A DNA stretch of 64,000 nucleotides. It comes from a virus. Both the position numbers and the translations under genes were made by a program. The notes below the pieces were generated by a model. That model was not told the origin of the DNA, did not search any database, and was given only the letters and a program-made list of their open reading frames with translations. Shown piece after piece: positions 13,308 through 20,965 of this stretch (the stretch's first letter is position 1; each line of letters starts with the position of its first letter). The DNA lies in the IMG/VR virus record IMGVR_UViG_3300030503_000212, positions 1 to 64,000 of that record; one strand, given 5' to 3'.

Positions 13308-13460
13308 ATGATTGAGAACTACCCGGAAATAGCTGTAATGGCATTAAAACCGGAACAGTGGACCTTGCTCAGGGCCACGATGAAAATACTGGTTGGCGAC
13401 GGTCCACATAAGGTTGTAGCCGAACGTCTTGGTCTGACAGAACCAACGCTGAGGGTTTGA
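13308..13460 (+). CDS. Small helix-turn-helix protein
   Basis: 50 aa; GGAAAT is a weak ribosome site. LKPEQWTLLRATMKILVGD, then GPHKVVAERLGLTEPTLRV, reads like a minimal LuxR/GerE-type helix-turn-helix (AERLGLTEPTLR). It lacks the usual final helix, so it may be truncated. A motif copy (CTCAACAGTAATTG) follows the stop. Confidence 0.5.
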   Translation: MIENYPEIAVMALKPEQWTLLRATMKILVGDGPHKVVAERLGLTEPTLRV

Positions 13461-13507
13461 GTCCTCAACAGTAATTGCGACATCTAATTTACTGTTGAGG
13501 TGATTCG

Positions 13508-13867
13508 ATGAATGAATACATCAGATGCGATGAATGTTCTCTCAAGTTGAAACCGGGAGATCCAGTCTACGAGGTCACATGCCGGTATACGGAGGGTATA
13601 AAGCTCCCGTTGCCCAAGACTGAAAAGCTGTGCTTTTGCTGCGTGGACAAATGCCTGCTTTGTGGTGAGTCTCTGGACGACGCTACTGCGGTCGTACGCG
13701 GACCTGAGGTTGCTGTAAGGTTGGCGAACGGTATTACGTTCCATGGGCATGCACTATGCGCCGCTGACAATGTGTTGTCAGAATGGAGTGGCTCGATCAT
13801 AGACTCAGAACATGCCGACAAGGAATGGATTGCACGTATCTGTATGGAGGGATTTTTGAATGAGTAG
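13508..13867 (+). CDS. Putative zinc-binding (LIM-like) protein
   Basis: 119 aa. IRCDECSLKLKPGDPVYEV, then LCFCCVDKCLLCGESL, and a later FHGHALC give three Cys/His clusters in an order like LIM or small treble-clef zinc modules. TTTACTGTTGAGGTG (motif plus ribosome site) lies just before the ATG. No catalytic motif. Probably a protein- or nucleic-acid-binding module. Confidence 0.65.
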   Translation: MNEYIRCDECSLKLKPGDPVYEVTCRYTEGIKLPLPKTEKLCFCCVDKCLLCGESLDDATAVVRGPEVAVRLANGITFHGHALCAADNVLSEWSGSIIDSEHADKEWIARICMEGFLNE

Positions 13868-14063
13868 CAAGCGTTGAACGCCGGTTGCTAAGAAAGAGCA
13901 CCCTGATAGAGATGGTCAGGTGTTAGTAACATTTGTATTGCCGGACGGAACCCGTCGTGTGTCAGATGCGACATGGGATAGGGATCACTGGCGAATTAAC
14001 GCAAGATGGCATGATGCTGAAATTGTAGCGTGGAAAGAGTTACCTCCGGTATACCAACAATAA
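13860..14063 (+). pseudogene. DUF551-like gene with an in-frame TGA
   Basis: ATG AGT AGC AAG CGT TGA opens the frame, and after the TGA (13875-13877) it continues for 61 codons: KEHPDRDGQVLVTFVLPDG, WDRDHWRINARWHDAEIVAW, KELPPVYQQ. The intact paralogue at 14373 reads KRWIEVEEQAHPEHGGQVLV and has TGG (Trp) where this one has TGA. A nonsense mutation is the simplest reading. Read-through cannot be excluded, but TGA is used as an ordinary stop elsewhere in the window. Confidence 0.65.
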
Positions 14064-14098
14064 GTGGAGAAATCAACAATAAGTTTGTGGAGACTCAA

Positions 14099-14338
14099 AT
14101 GGCAATCAAAGTTAAGGATCTGATCGAAAAACTATCAAAGCTACCTCAGGATGCTGAGGTAGTGGCTCAGGTTAATAACAGTGGGTTCAATGGTATGCCG
14201 GGATCTGTGAATTGGTGTACAACCGCTGAGATGGCGGAAAACAGGGGCTACGGAGTTTGGACTAACGTATCACCTGGGCTACCCGGATGGTCTGATACAA
14301 AACCGAAAGATGTAAAAACTGTTGTAGTGTTGCGTTAG
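14099..14338 (+). CDS. Conserved phage protein, unknown function
   Basis: 79 aa; GTGGAG 8 nt before ATG. KVKDLIEKLSKLPQDAEVVAQ matches the start of a short phage and bacterial family (helix, then DAEV.v). The rest is Gly and Trp rich (NRGYGVWTNVSPGLPGW). Two ACAATAAGT motif copies lie in the leader. Function unknown. Confidence 0.65.
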   Translation: MAIKVKDLIEKLSKLPQDAEVVAQVNNSGFNGMPGSVNWCTTAEMAENRGYGVWTNVSPGLPGWSDTKPKDVKTVVVLR

Positions 14339-14372
14339 TCATATGCAACAGTAATTTATGTGAGGTAATCAA

Positions 14373-15017
14373 ATGTCGGACAGAGTAAAGCGTTGGATCG
14401 AGGTTGAGGAGCAGGCACATCCGGAGCATGGTGGGCAGGTGCTTGTGACGTTTACCTTAGGTAAGTACACTCGGTATGTTACAGCGGCCCGGTGGGATTG
14501 TGGACGGTGGGATTGGGGTAGTGTGCGTGCTAATTTCGCCCGTAAGGATTCCGATATAGTTGCGTGGCAGGAGATGCCATTACCGTTTGGTGCTGGGGAC
14601 GATGTGACTGCTCCAGTTATGCATAAACTCTACGTGTGGCGAAATATTGATTACTTGGTCGTAGCACACGCGAAATCTGTAGCCGAGGCCCGGCAACTTA
14701 TTCGTGACGAACATGGGGTTGATGGCGATAGTTCTGTGCCGGTACGTGCAGCTGCTCTCAAAGCTGTTCAAGAGAATACGCCGGAGATCCACTACAGGAC
14801 GGATGCTGAATTAGTGTTGTCAGCGAATGGTGAAACGCAGGAGCTCGAATTGTTAGCAATCACAAATGAGCAAACCATTCATACGCTCAGAGATCAGTCC
14901 CGAGCCAAGGATGTAGAGATTCAACAGCTCAAGGATCAACTGCTACTCGCTCAGGAACAAGTGAATGCATTGTCTATCGTGAAAGGTTCTAATGACAAAA
15001 CTGCGAGCGGAAATTGA
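14373..15017 (+). CDS. DUF551-like protein with C-terminal coiled coil
   Basis: 214 aa. The N-terminal 70 residues carry the DUF551-like pattern (KRWIEVEEQAHPEHGGQVLV, WDWGSVRANFARKDSDIVAW). The middle (HAKSVAEARQLIRDEHG) is helical, and the last 60 residues (EQTIHTLRDQSRAKDVEIQQ, LKDQLLLAQEQVNAL) form a heptad coiled coil. It lies directly downstream of its broken paralogue at 13860, so a local duplication occurred. It overlaps the next gene by 26 nt. Confidence 0.65.
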   Translation: MSDRVKRWIEVEEQAHPEHGGQVLVTFTLGKYTRYVTAARWDCGRWDWGSVRANFARKDSDIVAWQEMPLPFGAGDDVTAPVMHKLYVWRNIDYLVVAHAKSVAEARQLIRDEHGVDGDSSVPVRAAALKAVQENTPEIHYRTDAELVLSANGETQELELLAITNEQTIHTLRDQSRAKDVEIQQLKDQLLLAQEQVNALSIVKGSNDKTASGN

Positions 15018-15237
15018 GGCTGAAAAGATCATCGGAGATCTTAACGGTTGGGGTCTGTACACCATGCCGGGGCGTAAGTTTACGTTCCTGAACGGTGGTA
15101 AGCAATTACCACGTATATTTGTCATCACGAACGGCAAACGGGGTAAGCAGCGCTGGGCAGTTGAGGCATCAAGTTGGCCGTCTGCGTTAGCAAAACTCAA
15201 GGTGTTATTTGATAGTAAGAAAGAGGAATTGAAATGA
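14992..15237 (+). CDS. Hypothetical protein
   Basis: 81 aa, starting inside the previous gene. LNGWGLYTMPGRKFTFLNGG, then RWAVEASSWPSALAKLKVLF. A conserved-looking alpha/beta mini-protein with no motif I can name. ATGA links it to the next gene. Confidence 0.6.
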   Translation: MTKLRAEIEAEKIIGDLNGWGLYTMPGRKFTFLNGGKQLPRIFVITNGKRGKQRWAVEASSWPSALAKLKVLFDSKKEELK

Positions 15238-15482
15238 GTTTCAAACAGTTGGTAGTGGTTCGAATTCTCCTGATGATCGCTAAGTTCGTAGCGCCGTCTG
15301 AGTGGCAGCGTGACATCGATCAGTTGGCATCACATTTCACTGTGCATGGTCCCAAAGACCTAGAGGCCGATTCGGTAAAGGACAAACTTATTGTTGATTT
15401 GCAACGTAAGATCGAGGCTCAGGCCAAAGACCTCACGGATATGGCTCCCACAAACTGGCGTGCCGAGGTGCAGCACCCATGA
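15234..15482 (+). CDS. Hypothetical protein
   Basis: 82 aa. Start overlaps the previous stop (ATGA). The N-terminus is hydrophobic (LVVVRILLMIAKFVAP), possibly a membrane-associated helix. The C-terminal half is charged and helical (VKDKLIVDLQRKIEAQAKDL). No family recognised. Confidence 0.6.
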   Translation: MSFKQLVVVRILLMIAKFVAPSEWQRDIDQLASHFTVHGPKDLEADSVKDKLIVDLQRKIEAQAKDLTDMAPTNWRAEVQHP

Positions 15483-15640
15483 AAGACTGGGCGATTCACC
15501 AAAGCCGTAGAGATGTACCATCACGGAACATCGTATGCTGTACGTTTTGTGGAGAGCCTGCGCCGTATAAAGCATCGGATGGATCGCCGGTGTGCTTATC
15601 GTGTTTGAATGCCTACAAGCCAGAATGCAACAGAAAGTAG
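15479..15640 (+). CDS. Small zinc-finger-like protein
   Basis: 53 aa; starts at ATG overlapping the previous stop (CCATGA). NIVCCTFCGEPAPYKASDG, then SPVCLSCLNAYKPEC, gives C-x2-C ... C-x2-C, a four-cysteine zinc knuckle. The stop TAG lies in a CAACAGAAAGTAG motif copy. Short but clearly patterned and in a translationally coupled run. Confidence 0.6.
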   Translation: MKDWAIHQSRRDVPSRNIVCCTFCGEPAPYKASDGSPVCLSCLNAYKPECNRK

Positions 15641-15678
15641 CCGCCAATATGTCAACAGAAAGTTGTTTGAGGAACCTC

Positions 15679-15864
15679 ATGAAAGAACCTATCAACACAA
15701 AGTGCCAGTGTCCTTTTTGTCGCGGCGATATCATAGATTGTCCCGAGTGTTTTGGGGCAGGAATGAGATTCGTTCCGAATCGTGGACCCACACATCCGGA
15801 CTTGATGTTTCTTTACGTAGCGTGCAATGTGTGCGATGGCAAAGGGTATGTGCCGGTGAACTAA
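15679..15864 (+). CDS. DnaJ-type zinc-finger mini-protein
   Basis: 61 aa from ATG 15679 (TTGAGG 7 nt upstream); longer forms starting at 15592 or 15649 lack a good site. CQCPFCRGDIIDCPECFGAG and CNVCDGKGYVPV carry the CxxCxGxG repeats of the DnaJ cysteine-rich domain, which binds two zincs. There is no J domain. Such stand-alone modules are common in phages; the partner is unknown. Confidence 0.7.
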   Translation: MKEPINTKCQCPFCRGDIIDCPECFGAGMRFVPNRGPTHPDLMFLYVACNVCDGKGYVPVN

Positions 15865-15874
15865 CCACTGCGTC

Positions 15875-15880
15875 TACAAT
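15875..15880 (+). promoter_or_regulatory. Putative promoter -10 box (TACAAT) before the helicase gene
   Basis: GTC-TACAAT 27 nt before the helicase ATG. No -35 consensus. It probably starts the helicase-primase operon. Confidence 0.5.
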
Positions 15881-15906
15881 GGTGGGTAAGGGAAAACCAC
15901 TCGCCA

Positions 15907-17244
15907 ATGTATGAACTAGATGCAGACTTTACCGACTTGTTTTTGCGTTATCTTGTTGCTGATCGTCTGATGTTGCAGGCGGTCGGGGATCTGGTAGATC
16001 CGCAGGATTTTGAGGATCGGTCAGAACGGATCATTGTAGCTTTAGCCATACATCATTGGCGTGAGACACAAGAGCCTATCAGCTCGTGGCTCAAGATTGA
16101 GGTTGGCGATTACCTGGACTCACGCAAAACGCCGATGAAAGCCGATGCAGAGGCTGAGCTAAAGAAAAAAGTTTCATCGATTCTCAAGCGTGAGCGTCCG
16201 CTCATAGCTGCCACTAAAGTTCACAAGCTGTTTCAAAAGTTCAAGACAGATCAGTTCATGCGCCGGTCTATGGATGAAGTGCTTGAGCTACAGATGCAAG
16301 GGCAGCTCAACGTGAGCAACTTTGCCACGATAGCGCAGCAAGCTGCACGGTTCACTGCATCCTCAAAATTCAAGTCGCATGACATTACCGAAGAATTCGA
16401 AGTACGACAAAAAAGGCGTGAGCAGCTTAGCAATACCAAACATCCATTGTTCTATATCGATCCGCTAGATGACTCTGTGCGGGCGCTGGGACGTAAAGAG
16501 TTGGCTTTGTGGCTTGCGCCCTGGGGTTCTGGCAAGTCCATGGCACTGCTACACACAGCGTGGGCTCAGGGCGTACAGCGCCAAAAGACTTTGCACATTT
16601 CGACAGAGGATACAGAGGATACTGTTTGGAATCGGTTTGACGCAAAGATTGCTGACTTGCCCATCAATCAACTATTGGAGATGTCTGTTGAGCTGCGGGA
16701 ACGGTTCGAGCGTGTCACCAAAAAGTTTCGGGGCAGGATAAAGACTATTGACGCGGTGGGCGAAAGTCTTAGTGCAGCGAACATCGATGGGATCTGGGAG
16801 CGTGAACGCAGCAATGGATTCATCGCCGATACAGTTATTGTTGACTATGACGAAAAGCTAGTCCCGATGACACCCACAAAAGAGAAACGCTGGGACATCG
16901 ATGCTACATACAATGAGATGTTGCACTTTGCCGGGCAGCGCGATGTGCGTTTGTGGATGGCTGCTCAGGTAGGCCGTAAAGGCGATAAGAAAAAGATTGT
17001 TGACGGCGGAATGGTCGCCGAGGATATCGGCAAGGTGCGTAAAGCAACTATTGCTCTGGGAATTGGGTGGGGGGATAACGGCGAAAAGAGCCGGTACATT
17101 TATGTAGCCAAGCATCGTGATGGCAGATCCAGATTCGGCGTCGACATCATGAGTAATCTGGCTAACGCTCAGTTCTATGACCGTGAGGCTACGATGCGCC
17201 TGAACGTCAAAACTCAGTCGGCAGCAATTGAGGAGCTGGAGTAG
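15907..17244 (+). CDS. Replicative DNA helicase (DnaB-like)
   Basis: 445 aa. An N-terminal helical domain (LFLRYLVADRLMLQAVGDLV, DFEDRSERIIVALAIHHW) resembles the DnaB N-domain. A RecA-fold motor follows: Walker A LWLAPWGSGKSMALLH (about residues 197-212), then TLHISTEDTEDTVWNRF, the Walker B VIVDYDE, and sensor WMAAQVGRKG. It would load as a hexamer and unwind DNA at the fork. The primase is the next gene and overlaps its stop, so the two are coupled, as in phages where helicase and primase act together. Confidence 0.85.
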   Translation: MYELDADFTDLFLRYLVADRLMLQAVGDLVDPQDFEDRSERIIVALAIHHWRETQEPISSWLKIEVGDYLDSRKTPMKADAEAELKKKVSSILKRERPLIAATKVHKLFQKFKTDQFMRRSMDEVLELQMQGQLNVSNFATIAQQAARFTASSKFKSHDITEEFEVRQKRREQLSNTKHPLFYIDPLDDSVRALGRKELALWLAPWGSGKSMALLHTAWAQGVQRQKTLHISTEDTEDTVWNRFDAKIADLPINQLLEMSVELRERFERVTKKFRGRIKTIDAVGESLSAANIDGIWERERSNGFIADTVIVDYDEKLVPMTPTKEKRWDIDATYNEMLHFAGQRDVRLWMAAQVGRKGDKKKIVDGGMVAEDIGKVRKATIALGIGWGDNGEKSRYIYVAKHRDGRSRFGVDIMSNLANAQFYDREATMRLNVKTQSAAIEELE

Positions 17245-18200
17245 TGACGATCCTAGACATCCTTGAGGCAAGTTCACTTGACTGGCGATACGACCATAAG
17301 CCGGGTGAGGTTTGGGTTTGCTGCCCTATATGCATTGAAAACGGAGAAACACCCGACACACGTTACAGGCTTGGTGTGAATTACGTTACGGGTCAGGCAC
17401 ACTGTTTCAATTGCCATTGGACATCAGACAATATCGTGTTCACTGCGAGGTCATTGGCAGCTGCTGCTGAGGTCGATCTACGCGGTACGGTGGTAACACA
17501 GCATAAAGAGCGTACGGAGCGTGCCAAGGTCAAGCCAGAGCCTGCTCCAACCTATCTAACGAACTTGCCTGAGGGTTATGAACGATTCAATTACAAGTCG
17601 CCGTTCGAGAAACGAGCGCTGGCGTATTTGATGGACAGAGGCATTACCAGGGATCAGATACAACGCTGGGAGATTGGATACGCCATGGTGGGGGTATATG
17701 CCGGTCGTATCATCATTCCAGTAGTTCACGATGGCAAAATCGCGGGTGTGGCATGCCGGGATTACACGGGCATCTCTGATTTGCGCTGGAAAAACTCGGA
17801 ATCGTTGCGTGGGATCTTTGGGATGAAAGGCAACAAGTACGCAACAATAAGTGAGGGTGCTATGGACGCTCTCAGAATTGAAACTTTGGTGCCGGGTGAA
17901 GATTCTATTGCCATGTTTGGGTCCAACATATCAGACGAGCAAATGGAAATGCTCAAGCGTTATACAGGCGGGATTACGTATCTGGGAGATCATGATGCGC
18001 CAGGGTGCAAAGGGGCAAGGATCAATTGTGAGGATATGGCCATGGCCGGTCTCAAGGTAAGGGTGAGCATTCCGGCACGATTGGATGGTTCAGATCCTAG
18101 CACACAGTCTGACGAATTACTATTGACACGGCGACGGACTGCTGTAGCATGGTCAAAAGCAACTGAAAGGTTACTAATGCATCGTGAGGCGTTCAAATGA
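17244..18200 (+). CDS. DnaG-type primase (zinc-binding plus TOPRIM)
   Basis: 318 aa. GTG start shares a base with the helicase TAG. An N-terminal zinc ribbon (CCPICIENG...AHCFNCHW) for template recognition is followed by the DnaG-like middle (ALAYLMDRGITRDQIQRWEI, GRIIIPVVHDGKIAGVACRD). TOPRIM comes next: TISEGAMDALRIE with the catalytic Glu, and ITYLGDHDAPGCKGA with the metal-binding acids. Makes RNA primers for the fork. No helicase-binding C-domain is visible; operon order suggests it works with the helicase. Confidence 0.85.
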   Translation: MTILDILEASSLDWRYDHKPGEVWVCCPICIENGETPDTRYRLGVNYVTGQAHCFNCHWTSDNIVFTARSLAAAAEVDLRGTVVTQHKERTERAKVKPEPAPTYLTNLPEGYERFNYKSPFEKRALAYLMDRGITRDQIQRWEIGYAMVGVYAGRIIIPVVHDGKIAGVACRDYTGISDLRWKNSESLRGIFGMKGNKYATISEGAMDALRIETLVPGEDSIAMFGSNISDEQMEMLKRYTGGITYLGDHDAPGCKGARINCEDMAMAGLKVRVSIPARLDGSDPSTQSDELLLTRRRTAVAWSKATERLLMHREAFK

Positions 18201-18694
18201 AATTTCTATTGGGCATTGATAATTTTGTATTGAGCTGTGTTGCGTGGTGCCTCGGGTTCTGTGAGGCTAATTTCTCTTGGACGCAGAAATGGATCGAGCG
18301 GGTGCTTATCGTCATGATTGGTATTTTGGGAATGTTAACCATCCATGAGTACTACACATATCAGATTTCTGGGCTGTTGTTTTTAGTGTGGTTTCTGTGG
18401 CGTGCTCATAAGAAACCAGCCGTGTACCGACTTACTATTGAGCGGTCTGTGTTCTCTCGTAGTATGCGTATTTTGTACATCATACTTTGCGGCATCGATC
18501 TGAGTGCTATTGGAGTCATAAACTTTCATTTCAGATCATTAATGTTTACTTTGACTATGACTCTTATGTTCTACATGCTTGCAATCCCCTGGGACGATGA
18601 TGGGCAGCGCAAGCGTCATAAGAAACTCAGTCTGGCAAAAGCTATTGGATTGTTCGGTACGTCGTGGATTGAGCAACCCTTGGGAGTTCACTGA
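18197..18694 (+). CDS. Membrane protein, about four helices
   Basis: 165 aa. Hydrophobic stretches at about residues 8-25, 35-55, 95-112 and 118-132, with a basic tail (QRKRHKKLSLAKA). Start overlaps the primase stop (ATGA). No family recognised. It is curious to find it between primase and methylase; it may tether replication proteins to the membrane, which is only a guess. Confidence 0.65.
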   Translation: MKFLLGIDNFVLSCVAWCLGFCEANFSWTQKWIERVLIVMIGILGMLTIHEYYTYQISGLLFLVWFLWRAHKKPAVYRLTIERSVFSRSMRILYIILCGIDLSAIGVINFHFRSLMFTLTMTLMFYMLAIPWDDDGQRKRHKKLSLAKAIGLFGTSWIEQPLGVH

Positions 18695-19989
18695 TGCCCC
18701 ATTACAGGATGAAACAGGGAGATTGCCGACAAGTCCTCAAAAAGATGCAGGACAATTTTGTGTCCTCAATAGTAACTGATCCGCCTTATGAGATTGGTTT
18801 CATGAATCATGGGTGGGACAGTTCGGGCATCGCTTACGAGGTTGCTGTATGGAAAGAGGCATATCGTGTTCTCAAGCCGGGCGGATACCTGCTCGCGTTT
18901 GGTGGAGCTCGTACATATCATCGTTTGGCTTGTGCTATCGAGGATGCAGGATTTGAGATCCGCGATCAGATCATGTGGATTTATGGGTCTGGATTTCCGA
19001 AAAGTCTTGATGTCAGTAAGTCCATAGACAAAGCTGCCGGGGCTGAACGTGAGGTTGTGGGGCGTAAAGTGCATCCAGACGACGGATCTACACGCAAAGA
19101 TGTCTCTAGATCACGCGGTATACATGACGGTGGACATCAACAAAATGGTTTGGGAGATATTACCGTGCCAGCAACAGAAAGTGCAAAACAATGGGACGGG
19201 TGGCACACAGCTTTGAAACCTGCACACGAACCCATTGTTGTTGCTAGAAAACCGTTGATCGGTACTGTTGTTGAAAATGTGTTGACGCATGGTACCGGAG
19301 CAATGAACATAAAGGCGTGTCGTGTCCCCGGCGAACCTATCACTATTAATGTTCTTGAGGAGTGGTCTGGATTCGGCCAAAAAGAAAAGCCTACGTACAC
19401 AGCAACAGTAAGTGTGACAGGACGTTGGCCAGCCAATCTTATCCATGACGGATCAGACGAGGTACTGGATACGTTTGCAGAGTATGGTGGATTGCGGGCT
19501 CGTGGAAATAAAACACCAACAAAACGTGATGTAAAAACGCCGGGATGGGGGAATATCGGGTGTGGTCCTGATGGTCCTATAAATGGTGGTGATGCAGGCA
19601 CAGCAGCACGGTTTTTCTACTGTGCCAAGCCCTCAAAGAAAGAGCGGAATGCTGGTTTGAATCGCTTACCAGATAACTTGGTAGGAACCTCTAACACAGC
19701 TCAGGCAGAGCTAAAGCGCGGTCAGCTACGAGATCGTCAACAATCAGGTGTCAATAGTATTAAGGTGATGAAGAATTATCATCCAACGGTGAAACCGATG
19801 ACTCTTGCACGGTATCTTGTGAGACTCGTGACTCCACCTAAGGGTATCTGTCTTGATATGTTTGCAGGCTCAGGGACATTTGTTGTAGCGGCATTGGCTG
19901 AGGGATTCAATGCCTACGGTATTGAGAATGAACAACATTATGTTGACATCGCTGAGGGACGCATACAACACTTTCTGAACGGAGAATAG
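18694..19989 (+). CDS. DNA methyltransferase (N4-cytosine/N6-adenine, DPPY class)
   Basis: 431 aa. Catalytic motif SSIVTDPPYEIGFMNHGWDS comes first (about residues 25-45), then VLKPGGYLLAFGGARTYHRL, and the SAM site lies at the C-terminus (LDMFAGSGTFVVAALAEGF, IENEQHYVDIAEGRI). The catalytic-before-SAM order is the beta group. The long central part (about 100-330) is a target-recognition region with the phage/prophage-type AARFFYCAKPSKKERNAGL. Probably protects phage DNA from restriction. No cognate nuclease lies nearby. The gene contains a CAACAGTAAGT motif copy. Confidence 0.85.
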   Translation: MPHYRMKQGDCRQVLKKMQDNFVSSIVTDPPYEIGFMNHGWDSSGIAYEVAVWKEAYRVLKPGGYLLAFGGARTYHRLACAIEDAGFEIRDQIMWIYGSGFPKSLDVSKSIDKAAGAEREVVGRKVHPDDGSTRKDVSRSRGIHDGGHQQNGLGDITVPATESAKQWDGWHTALKPAHEPIVVARKPLIGTVVENVLTHGTGAMNIKACRVPGEPITINVLEEWSGFGQKEKPTYTATVSVTGRWPANLIHDGSDEVLDTFAEYGGLRARGNKTPTKRDVKTPGWGNIGCGPDGPINGGDAGTAARFFYCAKPSKKERNAGLNRLPDNLVGTSNTAQAELKRGQLRDRQQSGVNSIKVMKNYHPTVKPMTLARYLVRLVTPPKGICLDMFAGSGTFVVAALAEGFNAYGIENEQHYVDIAEGRIQHFLNGE

Positions 19990-19993
19990 GTGA

Positions 19994-20947
19994 ATGAAGT
20001 ATCTATTGGTGGATGGTAAGAATATGTTGTTCCGTGCAGGTTACGCATCACCCAACCTCCAGACGCAAGATAAGCGACTTTCTGGTGCATTACATGGGTT
20101 TCTCAAAATGCTTAGCCGGGTCCGGGTCCAGCATCAGGACGCAGAACTGGTAGTGATCTGGGAACAGGCCGGTCAGCAGACGTATCGCCACAAGCTCTAT
20201 CCCGGGTACAAGGATCGTTCACAAGCAAAGCCAGATCCGATAGCTCAGGGTATCCAAAAGCAGATAGAACCTATTCAGGCGATGTGCCATGCTTGCGGTG
20301 TACGTTGGGTGCAGATGCTTGGGATCGAGGCCGATGATGTTGCCGGACTATTGACTGTATCGCTGCGAGCTTTGAATCACGAGATTCTGTTGCTGTCTGG
20401 AGATAAGGATTGGTGGCAGCTTGCTCCGATTCCCGGTGTGACGGTGTTGTGTGAGCAAGGCACTACACGCGATGAGCCTATAGTTACGGACGCAAAGGTC
20501 ATGGATAAATTCGGATGTAAGGCTAAAGACTTGATACGTCTCCGTCCGTTCCTGGGAGACACCTCGGATAAAATCCCACGGGTGAGACCGCGATTCTTTG
20601 AGCGTGACGCACTGGCATTGGTTCGGGCAGGCTGCAATCCAAAATGGCCATTGGATCAGCAACCGGAGTTTGTACAACAGTTTCCTGATATCAAGCAGTT
20701 GTGGCCGAATTACGTACGCAACTACAGGTTGATGAAAATTGCCCGTACATTGGACGACTGTCATGTTTCTGTTGAGGCTTTCAATCAGGTGATGAACATC
20801 GTGACAGGTCCGTTGCCGGAGCGTAATTATCAGGCAATGATTCGTGTGATGGCCGACTGGGAACTAGATTCAGCTATGGCGAACCGTACTTTCATATTTT
20901 CTATTGCACGCACAGCAACTCCTGTTGTAGAGTCTGAGCTGGGATAA
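19994..20947 (+). CDS. 5'-3' exonuclease / flap endonuclease
   Basis: 317 aa. The PIN-like nuclease core: LLVDGKNMLFRAGYA (first Asp), LVVIWEQAG, RHKLYPGYKDRSQ, then GIEADDVAGLL and LLLSGDKDWWQL with the metal-binding Asp/Glu set. A helix-hairpin-helix-like segment follows (LRPFLGDTSDKIPRVRPRF). Related to the PolA N-domain and T4 RNase H/T5 exonuclease. Would remove RNA primers and flaps; the phage polymerase at 25614 lacks this domain, so the two complement each other. Confidence 0.82.
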   Translation: MKYLLVDGKNMLFRAGYASPNLQTQDKRLSGALHGFLKMLSRVRVQHQDAELVVIWEQAGQQTYRHKLYPGYKDRSQAKPDPIAQGIQKQIEPIQAMCHACGVRWVQMLGIEADDVAGLLTVSLRALNHEILLLSGDKDWWQLAPIPGVTVLCEQGTTRDEPIVTDAKVMDKFGCKAKDLIRLRPFLGDTSDKIPRVRPRFFERDALALVRAGCNPKWPLDQQPEFVQQFPDIKQLWPNYVRNYRLMKIARTLDDCHVSVEAFNQVMNIVTGPLPERNYQAMIRVMADWELDSAMANRTFIFSIARTATPVVESELG

Positions 20948-20965
20948 GGAGTACCGTGCAACAGT

